A stretch of DNA of 64,000 nucleotides from Topomyia yanbarensis (GCF_030247195.1 NC_080670.1:37539934-37603933), one strand, 5' to 3'; shown: positions 43,412 through 55,540, counted from the stretch's first letter. Notes: generated by a model from the letters alone, not told the origin. Numbers and translations are program-made.

Positions 43412-46400
43412 TTAAACTTGGACATCAATGGTTTTCAAAAAGATATAGATAAGAAAAATATAGGGGTGGTCACGGCTTGCCAGGACGTCCCGGACTGGCA
43501 CATAGGGTGATCTACCTCGGGCCCGAAGGGAATCTATTAGTTGGGACCTGGCAACACAGTACTCTGCGCACAGCCAAACAACATGCTCGATGTCGTGGTA
43601 GCCGTTCTCACAAACACAATGATTACTTTCAGCAATCCCTATGCGACGGAGATGCGCGTCAAACGAGTAATGGTTGGACATGATCCTTGACATCGTACGA
43701 ATAAAGTCCCGGTTCACATCCAACCCCTTAAACCAAGCATTCGTTGATACCTTCGGGATAATGGAATGTAGCCACCGTCCCAGATGCCCATTGCTCCATG
43801 AGGTTTGCCAACTATCGAGCGTCCTCTGACGAGAGATACTGAAAAATTCATTGAAGCAAATTGGTCTTTCGTAAGTGTCGCCTTCTAATGCGCCCACCTT
43901 GGCTAAAGAGTCCGCCTTCTCATTGCCCGCAATAGAACAATGTGACGGGACCCAAACCAAGGTAATCTGGTAAGATTTTTCAGATAAAGCACTCAGATAT
44001 TCCCGTATTTTCCCCAGGAAATACGGTGAATGCTTTCCAGGCTTCGCCGCACGGATGGCCTCAATGGAGCTGAGACTATCCGAAACGATGAAGTAATGGT
44101 CTGAGGGCAGGGTGTCAATGATTCCGAGCGTATACTGAATGGCAGCTAATTCTGCGACGTAAATTGAAGCAGGATCATTGAGTTTGAATGAGGCAGCAAG
44201 ATTTTCGTTGAAGATACCGAAGCCTGTGGACCCGTTGAGAATTGATCCGTCAGTGTAGAACATTTTGGCGCAGTCAACTTGATGGTATTTGTTATAGAAA
44301 ATATTTGGGACCACTTGTGGGCGAATATGATCCGGAATTCCACAAATCTCTTCCTTCATGGATGTATCGAAAAATACAGTGTGATCAGAAGTATCTAAGA
44401 GATGAGCACAGTTGACGATACGTAGATGAATTGATGTTCTGTGCCATGTAATCGAAGTACAAGGACATGAATCGGGTCTGAGAATTAAGCTCGACAAGCC
44501 TTTCGCAATTTGCAATCACCAATGGGTTCAGAATATCGCATCGAATGAGTAATCGATATGAGAGGTCCCAAAATCGATTTTTCAGAGGAAGAACGCCCGC
44601 CAGCACTTCGAGACTCATCGTATGGGTCGAGTGCATGCAACCCAAGGCAATACGCAAACAACGATACTGGATTCGCTCCAGTTTGATGAAATGTATGTTC
44701 GCAGCGGAGCGAAAGCAGAAATATCCGTACTCCAACACTGATAATATCGTTGTTTGGTACAGCCTGATTAGGTCTCCTGGATGGGCACCCCACCATGTTC
44801 CAGTTATTGTACGGAAAAAGTTGATCCTTTGTTGGCACTTCTGTTTCAGATACCTAATGTGACATCTCCAGGTACCTTTAGCGTCGAACCATACCCCGAG
44901 ATATTTGAATGTTGAAGCCTGAGCAATAGTTTGATCCATTAATTGAAGCTGTAGTTGCGCTGGTTCACGCTTTCTAGAAAATACGACTAGCTCAGTTTTC
45001 TCCGAGGAGAACTCGATACCCAGCTGGAGAGCCCAAGCAGACAAATTGTCCAAGGTATCTTGCAGTGGTCCTTGCAAGTCGACGGCTTTAGGACCTGTAA
45101 TAGAGACCACACCGTCATCTGCAAGCTGCCTTAGCGTGCAGGAATTGACAAGACATTCGTCAATGTCATTCACGTAAAAATTGTAGAGGAGAGGGCTTAG
45201 ACATGAGCCCTGGGGAAGGCCCATGTAGCTAAATCGTGATGTCGATAAATCGCCATGCGAGAAATGCATTTGTTTTTCAGACAACAGGTTTAGCAAAAAG
45301 TTATTTAAAATTGGCGAAAGACCATGCTGGTGCAACTTCTCATAAAGAATGTTGATCGAAACTGAATCGAAAGCCCCCTTAATATCCAAGAATACTGATG
45401 CCATCTGCTTTTTGTTAGCATATGCCATTTGAATTTCTGTTGAGAGCAACGCAAGGCAATCGTTCGTCCCTTTGCCTTTGCGGAAGCCAAATTGTGTATC
45501 TGACAGTAAGCCATTTGTTTCGACCCAATTATCGAGGCGAAACAAGATCATTTTTTCGAATAACTTCCGGATACAGGACAGCATTGCAACGGACGATACG
45601 AATTGTGGTCGGAGGCTGGTTTTCCTGGTTTTTGGATGGCGATGACCCTCACCTGTCTCCAGTCATGTGGGACAATGTTACCCTCAAGAAACCTATTAAA
45701 TAAATTCAACAAGCGTCTTTTGGCAGAGTCTGGCAGATTCTTCAACAAGTTGAATTTGATTCTATCTGGCCCCGGGGCTTTATTGTTACATGATAAGAGA
45801 GCAAGTGAGAACTCCACCATCGTAAATGGTGTTTCGTTCGCGGTATTGTAAGGCGACGCGGCGCGGTAGATTTTCTGTGCCGGGGCGGAATCCGGACAAA
45901 CTTTCTTGGCGAAATCGAATATCCAACGGTTTGAATATTCCACGCTCTCGTTAGTACTGTTTCGGTTTCGCATACGTCGGGCCGTGCCCCAAAGAGTGCT
46001 CATCGATGTTTCTCTTGTTAAACCGTCGACAAACCGGCGCCAGTAACTGCGTTTCTTAGCTTTCATTAAATTTTTCATTCGCTTTTCTAATATCGCGTAC
46101 ACTCGATAACTAGCAACTAACCCGTCGTTCCGGAAGGTTTTATACGCGGCAGCTTTCTCCGCGTACACGTTTGAGCACTCTTTGTCCCACCACGGGTTGG
46201 GAGAACGTTTTTGGGTGTTCACGTCGGGTACTCGTTTCGTCTGAGTTTGAATCGCGCTATCGAGAATCGAGTTGGACAAAAACTTATATTCTTCCTCCGG
46301 GGGAAGTACCTGTGTTGAATCGATAGTTTTGGATATCGCAGCAGCGTAGCTCTTCCAATCAATGTTTCGTGTGAGGTCATAGGAAACATTGATTGGTGCC

Positions 46401-47082
46401 GATGGTCTTGAACCAGTGGTGATTGCAATTACAATTGGTAAGTGGTCACTACCGTGGGGATCAGATATTACCTTCCACTTGCAATCTAACCGTAGTGATG
46501 TCGAGCATAAAGATATGTCCAGTGCACTTGCTTGCGCAAGTGGTCTAGGGATCCGTGTGTCCAGAATTGTCATATTGAAGTTGTCACAAAGGTCTTGAAT
46601 TGTCGAAGATCGATTATCGTCGTATAGACAGCCCCACCCGTACGGTGAGAGTTAAAGTCTCCAAAAAGCAGGAGGGGCGAGGGAAGGTGTTCAATCACGT
46701 TGGAGAATCTTCGATATCCCATCATGGCCCTAGGAGGAATGTAAATAGAAGCATTGCAAAGATCTTTGCCTTTGATTGTTGTTTGACAAGCGACAACTTC
46801 AATGCCTGGCGTCGAAGGGAGGTTGATTCGATTGAAGGAGTAGCACTTTTTGATCCCTAAAAGTACCCCCCCATATGAGTCTTCTCTATCCAAGCGGATA
46901 ATGTTAAAATCGTGGAAGTTGAGGTTTATATTAGAAGTTAGCCATGTTTCACATAGGGAAAATGCATCACAATGATTGTAATTTAGCAAGTGTTTTAATG
47001 AATCGATTTTGGGGATAATACTTCTGCAGTTCCACTGTAAAACAGTGATCAGATCCCTGATTCCGTCTAATAAGTTAGCCAT
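43412..47082 (-). pseudogene. I-clade LINE ORF2: endonuclease, reverse transcriptase, RNase H
   Basis: Start ATG 47082 overlaps the ORF1 stop (ATGGCTAA). The endonuclease has VLQWNCRSIIPKIDSL, LCETWL, YIPPR, FGDFNSH and, after a frameshift, SDPHGSDHLPIVIAI. The reverse transcriptase has YRP, FGFRKGKGTNDCLALL, ASVFLDIKGAFDSVS, GLPQGSCLSPLLYNFYVND and the catalytic LADDGVVSI, then KYLGVWFD. RNase H has FYTDGSILNGSTGFGIF, VAELAAIQYTL, VSDSLSSIEAI and WVPSHCSIAGNEKADSLA, so all four acidic positions are intact. A C-terminal H/C knuckle ends near EHVVWLC, with stop at 43412. Frame changes lie near 46635, 45590 and 44390. All look like single-base losses, and no other stops were noticed. About 1220 codons in total, a normal I-type size. 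Confidence 0.9.
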
Positions 47083-48459
47083 CGAAGGATACGATCGCTG
47101 TAAGGAGGGGCCATTGTTCAGTCAACTGTTTTAAAAATGTTCTTACTGTTGGAAGAATAGCAACCAGCAAGCTTTTCATAGGATCGGTAATGTTGAAAGC
47201 TGTGAATATCCAGTCCACAATGTCAGAAAATTTAAGGAATCCCGTTTTAGGGTGAGTTTCTGACTGTAAAATTGGAGCACTTGGGATTTTTGGTGCCCCG
47301 GGGAGTGCTGGGAACTCCTGGTTGTATCTCAATTTCCCAAAACCAGGAGGTATTATCTTCGGATTTGTACCAGCACTTCCAGTTGATGAATTATTTTTAT
47401 TTTGTACCCTTGTTTGGGACAACCTAGGACCCTTACGAAGAAGTTCAGGTGAGTTTTGATTAGGTCTTTTCCTAGAGTTTCCAAGCGGAGCCAAAGAATG
47501 CCCCTCGCAAGGGTCGTTAGAGGCGTTATCGTCAGTTGGCAAGAGAGCGAATGGGTTTTCGGAGATAAGTGGAACAGCTCTTTTAAGCATTTCTGCGTAA
47601 GAGCGTCTGGAGCGATCTTTGGCGGATCGCTTCAGTTTATCCGCGCGAAGTTTGTACGTTGGGCATGTCAAAAGTGCATGCGGATTCTCCCCACAGTAAA
47701 CACACTTCTCAGCGGGCCTACTGCAAGTATCATCCGCATGGCGTTCCCCACATTTACCGCACCGTTGCTTGTTGCTACAGTAGGTGGCCGTGTGACCTAG
47801 CTGCTTGCAATTGAAACAATTCATGACCCGCGGTACAAACAGGCGTACAGGTAGACGAGCTCCTCCCACTTCAACGTAGCTCGGAAGTGCAGATCCGGCG
47901 AAGGTTACGCGAAACGAGTCTGATGGATAGTAATTACCATCTTCGATGGACTTTGAGTGCAATTGCTTGCACTCCAAAATCTTAACTGATTGAAGGTTAG
48001 GGTCCTTAAAGCGGCCAGCCCCATCATTCATCAGATCATCGACAGTTAGACCCGCATCACTTACCACACCGTCGATCTCCACATCACGAGAAGGGATGTA
48101 GACGCGATACTCCAGCGTAAAGAGGCTATTGCTAACGATATCATTGGCCTGTTTCAAGTCAGTAACGACTACGCGCAGTTTATCTGACTGAACCTTTTTA
48201 ATCTCGGTTACGGCCGAGTAACGTTTTGTCAGCTCCCGTGCAACAGTTATGCTGTTTAACGGTTTATTTTTGGGCCGAAAGTATACCACCCAAGGACCAG
48301 CGGATCCATCCTGGTAAACCTTGACTCGGGGGGGGGGGGGGGCTGTGAGACATTGGGGGGAAGTGGATCGACCATAACATTATCTGTCTCAGTATCAGAT
48401 ATATGTTCTTCTTCCCCATAATATTCGTCTTCGGAGGGTGATCCTTCTGTTTGTTCCAT
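47075..48459 (-). pseudogene. I-clade LINE ORF1 (gag-like, three zinc knuckles)
   Basis: ATG 48459 opens an acidic N-terminus (EQTEGSPSEDEYYGEEEH) and a proline run encoded by a 15-base C tract (G tract at 48328-48342). The frame changes there and continues to TAA at 47075. The middle holds an RNA-binding-like region (ARELTKRYSAVTEIKKVQSD) and then three CCHC-type knuckles: CFNCKQLGHTATYC, CGKCGERHADDTC and CVYCGENPHALLTC. The C-terminus is basic and proline-rich. About 460 residues. The only visible break is the homopolymer, which may be a true slip or a sequencing error. The protein would coat LINE RNA in the ribonucleoprotein. Confidence 0.85.
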
Positions 48460-48961
48460 TTTGTTGCGGGAGCAACACGCTCGACCGCACTGTTTAACTT
48501 AAATCAAAACAAAAATCAAAAGCAATAAAAAGAAAAAAATCGATAAGAAAAGTAAAAAACAAAACACTTCACCAGTTGGTTCCTGACGAGCTGGTAGGTG
48601 AATTGATCCTTCGTTTGTTTTATCCGTCACCCGCATGACCTTCATACAATAGAGCTGATATAGCTCGTCTAAACAAAGCCGTCTTTCAGGCAAGAAAACT
48701 GTTTAGTAACTTCACTGCACCGATATCGCAGGTAATAATTATCACTCGCGGGACTGTTTATTACTAATGCTTTACTGCAGCCTCTGCCACAGCAAGCACC
48801 TTCGTACTACCGAAAAAACTAAACCACACCGGAGAGAACAAAAAGCACTTGTTTCCCGGTACAAAGTTGGGTTACAAATGTTTGGAACCGTTGTTTTGGG
48901 TTCGATTGGAACTTTTGGCTTCAGTCTTCGCGCATCTCTATACAATCATCTCTGGTAATTG

Positions 48962-49556
48962 CAACCCACTGGGAAGCGCAAAAACTTGTTCCAAAATCGT
49001 TCTACACGACTCCAACGATGGACGTCGTTTAAGGTTCAAGTTACCTTTTTTGAGCATGTGTTAGATTTGAACGCTGGGTAGTATGGGTTGGAAAAATTGT
49101 GTTCAGCTTTGCCACCAGATTATCCACTTAAACCTTTTCAAAACTCTAATAGAAGAATATCAGCCGATTTATTAGATCACAACGATTCAAATCATACCAA
49201 ATAGCTGCTGGAAAAACTATCGGTTTCGCTAAATGGTGCTTTTGAAAAAGTGGCTATGATTTTTGTCACACTACCACACCGTGCTAGGATACGCAACACA
49301 ACTGCGCAATGAAAAAATCACTTTTTCAAAAGCACCATTCGTGATGATCTAATAAATCGACTGACTTTCTTCTATTAGAGTTTTGAAAAGGTTTAAATGG
49401 ATAATCTGGTGGCAAAGCTGAACACAATTTTTCTTACGCACACTACCAAATCTTGAGGTAACTTGAGCCTTAATGGTTATTTGGACGTCGTCCAACGTTT
49501 ATCCAACGAGCGTTCTTTATTGGACGATTTCGAAACCAACCGTTCTTAGGGGGTTG
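48962..49556. mobile_element. Foldback element, about 595 bp
   Basis: Inverted arms are clear from about 49020 to 49490: TTCAAGTTACC, GGTAGT(A/G)TG, AAAAATTGTGTTCAGCTTTG, CCACCAGATTATCCA and TAAACCTTTTCAAAACTCTA, each with its complement on the other side. A loop lies near 49250-49310. Weaker similarity extends to CAACCC/GGGTTG at the stated ends. The left arm carries a small insertion (about 49045-49072). Confidence 0.7.
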
Positions 49557-49864
49557 TTTTAATGTTTTTATCTCAACCTCAATTCAATAAAGTGTCAATA
49601 CCAATTCCCCACGCATATCGTTTGGAAACTTTACACCAACTTTTAATAAATTTCGTTCTAAACTATACGTCTGAAATCTGTCGTTTCATTTTTTACTTAT
49701 CATCGGAATCCCGGGATAAATTCCCTGCCAATCAAACAATAAGCAGTAAACCACCTTCATTTCTCTTTAAATTTCTGATCCAGCTCCACTTGTCTCTATT
49801 TTCACACCGGTCTCGTTTGAAATACATCACACCTAAGGAAAACTGACTGTTTCTAACGGGCGGT

Positions 49865-50198
49865 GGCAACTATATTTCCACCTATTATAGTTCAATTTAT
49901 TGTTTTCTACTTAATTTTAATCTGCATCACTTGTAAGTGAGTGACTTTTTATCACTTACAGGACTTTTTTTCATTATTTTTTCATAATCGAGCTAATTTT
50001 ATTGGCAAAAATGAATTCGCTGTATTTTTTTCAAAGAACTCTTCACCAATCTGATAGCTTTTACTTTATCTTAATAAATAGTAATAAGAATAGTTGTCAG
50101 ACTTTTAACAAAAAAGATTTCATTGGATTAGAACACTTATAACTTCATAATCCTGCTTTATGGGCGAAACGAAAAGGTGGAAATATAGTCCTTTTGCC
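49865..50198. mobile_element. Short-TIR MITE (CTATATTTCCACC)
   Basis: The left end GGCAACTATATTTCCACCT and the inverted right end GGCAAAAGGACTATATTTCC followed by ACC share CTATATTTCCACC. The interior is AT-rich with a CACTTGTAAGTGAGTG hairpin. The CTTATAAAGAGTTAAATATAG just outside recurs in similar form near 56664. Confidence 0.5.
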
Positions 50199-52171
50199 TT
50201 ATAAAGAGTTAAATATAGCATAGCATATACGATTGCACGAATCGTGGGCGGCTGTATAATGATCAGCTAATATTTAACAAGATATCCACCATACCGTGTC
50301 GCATAGTGGAAAAGCATCACCGAGTACACCTGGCCACGTCCTTACAATCGTCGAGGAGGGGAAGGAACGTTAGTTCAACATCTACTTGAGAAAGTGCAGG
50401 GAACCCATACTACTTTCATCGATGTTTCAGGAATAGGAGTTTGGATTAGTAGGACAGGTTATTTATGAGGAGCTTATTCAACAACATTTCAGTGCAAAAT
50501 GAATATAACTTACCTTGTGTAGCCCGTATTTACACACGGAAACGCTCGCGATCGCATAACAACTAAATTACTAGTCGAATTTCTGAAATCGGTTGGTTAA
50601 ACTTTGGTACAGCTAATCGATTGTTGATTTTTCTAAACTGGCATTTTTATTTTTGTGACAACAAATCAGTGGCTGAAACAACTAATCTATCTAGTTGAAA
50701 ATGAGATGCTGGCAGTTAGCAAAGACGCGCACCATCCGAACCAGCTAATCAAATAAGTTGAAAATTGAAACCACATTGGTTGTTTTAATCAATTGATTTC
50801 TCCATTCAATTTTTAAATAGTTGTTGATTTAAGGATGATCAAGAGTTGAAAATAAAAATCATCCTGAATGTTTTATCCAAGTTTACTAATTATTATTGAT
50901 GTAACAAATAGCAATTTATTTTAATATATTAATGGAACCATTTACCATCTACATAAAGCACCATATGATTTCATTCTTACCATATAAAATAAACTAATAA
51001 AGAACTTTATATTCACTTTACATGCTAAATTTGTTGAAACAGAACCATGAAAACATATTCGAATAAATTAGCATAAACTAGAATAATAGAACTGTTTGAC
51101 GATCGTTTGTTTACTGATGTAACGCGTAGAATTGCAGCAACGTCATCCTCTTACATTTGCAGAAGAACAGAGAGTTATGTTCGGGGCAAATGACGGCATT
51201 TGTCCTACGGAATAAAAATGAAATGTGTGATGGATGTTTTAGTTACATTGGTTTAAGTGCGGTAGTTTTTTTCCTGGGTTGGAGATCTTTTTTCACTTTG
51301 CCATGTATAAATTTACTAATGTATCCCAGGCATATAAAACTCCGTCACCGTTAGCAATACACATGAGAACTGAGCAATGTACTGCTGCTCTATGCATTAT
51401 TGTCCCAAGGTTATGATGAATCCCGTAGCACATGGGACAGTTATGCGTACTGCGGCAGTGGATACCTGAGAACAAAGGAACGACGGCATGTAGAACTTCA
51501 ATAACGCAATCGGAAAACCGTTGTGCGGTCAGTGGTTTGACCTAACAGAACTGCACAAATACTGACGAGTTTAACGAATAGAGGGAATGTGAACGAACCA
51601 TGCTCAAAGGGTACACTGCCGCTATACACGACAAATGGGTTATGCAGAGTGAAACTTACTCATCTAAACCAAATACTCACCTGGACGTCTCCTAACGAAA
51701 CTGCCCAGCTCGAAGATGCGACCCATCTATCCTCAGTATTTGGCCAGCCTAAACGCCAATTCTACACTCCTTTCCTGAACAGGGTCATCAAATCAAGGCT
51801 ACATGAGCGACCACCAGCCAGACCTACACTTCGTACCAAAGCTTATACAAATCACTGTATGGTACACGTCGTAGTTTAATAGCACTTGAAACATTCCATT
51901 GCTGCTAGGTTAGTAGCTACTTCCTTGTAACCATATATTATTTCCATAGTTCCTGGAAGATTTCGATAAGCACGCATTTTTTTTTTGCAAAATCCGGTAT
52001 GTTGATATGATGAACAAAGTCTACTTCATAGCATAGTATTTCATACTTCTTAAACATTAAAAACGGAGTACCAGTTATGGTGCACCAACCTTTTGTCTTT
52101 GTTGTGTAAATTAGAACGCCGAAGTCAGCTTACGATCGCCGTCTTAATTTAATTTAATAAATTAAAAAAAA
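50199..52171. other. Intergenic, nothing recognised
   Basis: TTGTTGATTT/CAACTA words recur at 50500-50840 and again near 56170-56300, possibly decayed related repeats. An open frame at 51589-51879 has no domain. No gene is supported. Confidence 0.4.
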
Positions 52172-52229
52172 GGTTTAAATTAAAGACGTTGGATCCCTCT
52201 GGAGGGATTCGGCGTCGTTAGTTTAAATC
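52172..52229. repeat. TIR-to-TIR palindrome (collapsed MITE)
   Basis: TTAAAGACGTTGGATCCCTC abuts GGAGGGATTCGGCGTCGTTA. These are the left and right ends of the family at 55109-55349 (AAAGACGCTAAATCCCTC and GAGGGATTCAGCGTCGTTAC) with the entire interior missing. Confidence 0.65.
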
Positions 52230-52582
52230 TAAACAAATCCGCATGAAATATTTATGCTGTTGTATGCCAATGAGTATATATAGGTGTGGCAGAACACACG
52301 GTTTGCTAGTGTTGGCAACCAAAAATATGTAAACAATCCAGAAGCACAACGGATCGACGCCATAGCGGTCACACGATTCAATGGGAGTGGAACGACCGGT
52401 ATGACGAAAGCAAGTCGATTTATACTGTGATCACTCATCACTCATGTAAGATTCATCTTTCGAATACCAAAGTGCCATCTTCGCTAGACCTGTATATACG
52501 ACATTGGTTGTATGCTGCACAAGATTTCTATACTGCAATAATTATGGTGGGAAAGATAACGAAAATTGCTGACGTAGTCTAA

Positions 52583-52943
52583 CCCAGTAAAGTTCAGCCG
52601 AGAAATGAACCTGCATTCTGGCTGGTATTCCGGCTCCAGTCACATAACCGATTTTAATTAGATTCGATTGTGTCACTTAGAAAAACTCCAGTAAGAGAAC
52701 TGCGGAGAGAAAAACAGCATTTTTGGCAACGTATGCCCCGGCATTGTATGGCAACACGTCCAATGTTATAAGGATAGGCAATGTTCGATTGGATTCGTTT
52801 TTTGACAGCCAAACGCGAATCCAATCGATCCAAAATGGAGTCTCCGCAGTTCTCTTTCTAGAGTTTTTCTAGTGTCACTGGAGCCGGAATACTAACTACA
52901 ACCAGCTAGTATTCCGGCGCAATTTTCGGCTGAACTTATTGGG
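52583..52943. mobile_element. Palindromic MITE (CCCAGT ends) carrying a hAT-like MITE
   Basis: The left arm (CCCAGTAAAGTTCAGCCG, GGTATTCCGGCTCCAGT) and inverted right arm (CCCAATAAGTTCAGCCG, GTATTCCGGCTCCAGTGACA) match. The centre is split by the 194-bp insertion at 52678-52871. A half copy occurs at 29172-29235. Confidence 0.8.
52678..52871. mobile_element. hAT-like MITE, 194 bp, TSD GTGTCACT
   Basis: GTGTCACT flanks both ends (52670-52677 and 52872-52879). Terminal repeats TAGAAAAACTCCAGTAAGAG and, inverted, TAGAAAAACTCTAGAAAGAG continue into AACTGCGGAGA on both arms. No coding capacity. Confidence 0.9.
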
Positions 52944-53852
52944 AAACTATACACGCAGAACTTTATTTCATCGATCTATCCTCTCGTTTTTTCTGCTCTG
53001 TAAATTTTATGCATTGAGCGGACCCTACACGAGCAGAAATATTGACAATAAATCCATTATTCAACAATATATTGATCGTGTGCACATTCTGAAAATATTG
53101 ATTCTGTTGAATTCAAATGGGATTGACGTATTGAAGCAGTCTTGTCAATATTTATTTATAATATTCTTGTGTCGTGTAGGGTCCACTTTGGACATATTCT
53201 GTTTATCCACTCATTGAATGCATACTAGAAGTATATACTAGAAAATGCATAAGAATCACAGCAGAACTCTGCATATTATTATTTCTCGGTGTACGCCTGC
53301 ATTCCCTCTAACGAAAAATCTCCAGATAGAATATTTGGAAACCGAACAGTAGTCTAAAACAAAAAGCTGGGATAAATGTAGAATATGATAAAAATATATT
53401 ATTGCCTTTTGAAAAACTAAAGATGCCTTGTAGAAAATCAAATCGTAGTAAACGGGTTAGCCAAAATAAATTCCTGCAATCTCATGGTTTCTACAAGTCC
53501 GGACTGTCATGACTACACTCCCGCTGTTGATTCAAATTATAACTATATTCGCTTGATTGTGAAATTTGCAAATTATTCTCTAGTATAATTATGGTGGTTC
53601 TGTAACGAACCTTTGATGTTGGCCTGAACGTTAATAGGTGATGGCTTGAATCAAAGATTCTTGAATGCTGCTGACTTCTGTCCTCTATGTTCTATTGTTC
53701 GTGAATTTGATTTTACATGTTAGGTGTAAATTTTTAAAATTTCAATTCTCCTGAATGGGTTGATAATGCTGATAATGGCTAGTTTTTTTTGCGAAAGAAA
53801 ATATTCTTCGGGTGGGAGATATTTAATTCAATTGACTCAGCATACTAGCACC

Positions 53853-54274
53853 ACAGAGAACAGACATCCATGATCGAACAAATATGTTTAAAAAACTTGT
53901 GTAAACATTAGAAATAATATACGTTAAAACAGTAGCGCCGCCACACCAGCTATCCCAACTAACCATCAAAACTATTCCGGAACCGGTTCGGAATCCTGAA
54001 TGGATTCAGTATGAATTCCAGCTCAATGGAAACAACCGATTCCGACTCAATCGGTTGATGCATTTGAGCTTAAATTCACACTGAATCCACTCAGAATTCC
54101 GAACCGGTTCCAGAATGATTTGACTGGGTTGAGGTAAAACCGCTGTCAATTCAGTCGAACTCAGCCACTAAAAAATGACGACAGTAGCGCACCTGGTGGA
54201 GATATCCCAACTACCTTAAAACGTTAAGGAGTTTACAAAAGTTGAATACTGAAGCTGGACGTCTGTTCTCTGTG
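53853..54274. mobile_element. hAT-like MITE, 422 bp, TSD CTAGCACC
   Basis: CTAGCACC occurs at 53845-53852 and 54275-54282. Ends are (C)ACAGAGAACAGACATCCA and, inverted, CACAGAGAACAGACGTCCAG. The exact boundary is ambiguous by one base, so the duplication is 7-8 bp. The element carries a further palindromic MITE (53954-54131), flanked by similar CAGTAGCGC...TATCCCAACTA phrases. Confidence 0.8.
53954..54131. mobile_element. Palindromic MITE (CCCAGT ends), copy 2
   Basis: Arms share ATTCCGGAACCGGTTCGGAA/TTCCGAACCGGTTCCAGAAT, CTGAATGGATTCAGT and AACCGATTCCGACTCAATCGG-like phrases. The right terminus is GACTGGGTTG. It is related to 41921-42244 but more symmetrical. Confidence 0.7.
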
Positions 54275-54670
54275 CTAGCACCGAGTTGCACAAGCTAAAT
54301 AATCCTGGCAGTTCACGAAGGCGGCTCATTTTTCCATGGTACTCATTTTCTGGATGGATACGATATATAAGAGCTATAAAGGCTTTATATCACGGTTAAT
54401 TATCATCTTCCCTATCGGTGTTCATATGCAGTCTTCTTAAAAGAGTACATCCTGCAAGGTTGAATAAATGCATTCGACAAAAATCACAATTCTTTCTGTT
54501 CAAGATTTGCGGCTCGCTGTATGAAATTAACGGGATCCAATCACGAACGAGCATTGGTCGGATATTTTAAAATGGGTTTTTCTTTGTGTATTCTACTTTT
54601 GATCCATCGAAAATAAAAGTTATAGTTGGCGAAGTAAAATATTTTCAAATTTACTTATTTTGACTGTTTT

Positions 54671-54785
54671 GATAGCGCTGATGAGAGCTATTTTGTTTAT
54701 TAAATATAATATTCTCCGGGTGGCAGGTATTTGTTCCAATCGGCCCCGGGTACTAGCTCGGAGCTGCACAAACTGAATATTGAAG
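54671..54785 (+). repeat. Duplicated segment, uninterrupted copy
   Basis: GATAGCGCTGATGAGAGCTA, ATATTCTCCGGGTGG and TACTAGCTCGGAGCTGCACA parallel 53771-54310 and pass straight through the site where the other copy holds the 422-bp MITE. Confidence 0.6.
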
Positions 54786-55108
54786 TCAGTCCACTAGAAA
54801 AAGCATAAAATCATAACTAATTCCTTTAGCAACCATAATATTATTAATACTGGATTCGACTATGGTACAAAATAAATTCATACTGAGTCTAGAAAAAGTT
54901 TTTCGTGTTTTACGATATTTTCTTTCGACGCAACCCGCCTTCATATGAAAATTTCAGTAAACCACGAAAAAATAACTATTTTGTTTCACTTCGTATGATT
55001 TTATTTTATCTACATGATCCTCAAGGTTATAAAAAAATATTCGGGTTACCAGAAACAGAATAGTAACACAATTTTATTCAGTGTGTGTGCGGCTTCCTCT
55101 ATACTAAA

Positions 55109-55349
55109 GACGCTAAATCCCTCGGGATAAAGACTCGACACGTCAATCGTTTGTTTACCATTTGTCTGTCAGTGTCATTCCAATCGAGCACGAGACCTGT
55201 CAATGGCCCTCGTTCCAGAAGGATTCGAAGCAATTTTCTTCGGATTGAGGGCTTTTGACATGTCTCGTGCTCGATTGGAATGACACTTACTGATGAATAA
55301 TAAGAATAAGATAGAGTTGGCGAGTCTTTATCCAGAGGGATTCAGCGTC
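55109..55349. mobile_element. MITE with GACGCTAAATCC ends, 241 bp
   Basis: The left TIR GACGCTAAATCCCTCGGGAT and inverted right TIR GACGCTGAATCCCTCTGGAT continue into AAAGACTCG. An inner inverted pair, AGTGTCATTCCAATCGAGCA and CACGAGAC, surrounds the loop. The ends reappear fused at 52172-52229. Confidence 0.8.
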
Positions 55350-55400
55350 GTTACTTTGTACGTACGGGACTCTACTGTACACTAAACTACACGGTAAAAA

Positions 55401-55540
55401 AAACCGGTGTAGTGGATTGCACTTTCTAGCAGAAGTGGCAATGGAACATACCCAGTTTTCTGCACTGGAATAAAACCGTCTAGTGGTCTGCTCTTCTGCT
55501 AGAAAATGCAAGACCAGTGCAATCAACTGCCCCGGGTTTT
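55401..55540. mobile_element. Small palindromic MITE, 140 bp
   Basis: TTGCACTTTCTAGCAGAAG near 55418 and CTTCTGCTAGAAAATGCAA near 55494 form a stem. Outer ends AACCGGTGTAGTGGATTGCA and, inverted, AACCCGGGGCAGTTGATTGC agree partly. Confidence 0.6.

Larger units (their letters stand above)
42950..48961 (-). mobile_element. I-clade (MosquI-like) LINE, near full length
   Basis: Both ORFs are present in full order on the minus strand, with a 5' UTR of about 500 bp (48460-48961) and a 3' UTR (43411 to about 42950) whose end reads GGCCTCGTTAAGCTAAAG then GGGCCTAAATAAACG. Damage is limited to a few single-base frameshifts. The total of about 6 kb fits I elements. Exact ends and target duplication were not resolved. 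The 5' edge abuts a foldback element at 48962. Confidence 0.82.
53771..54310 (+). repeat. Duplicated segment interrupted by a MITE
   Basis: GATAATGGCTAGTTTT, ATATTCTTCGGGTGG, CAGCATACTAGCAC and, after the insertion, CGAGTTGCACAAGCTAAATA match the segment at 54671-54785 block by block. The second copy lacks the insertion. Confidence 0.65.
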
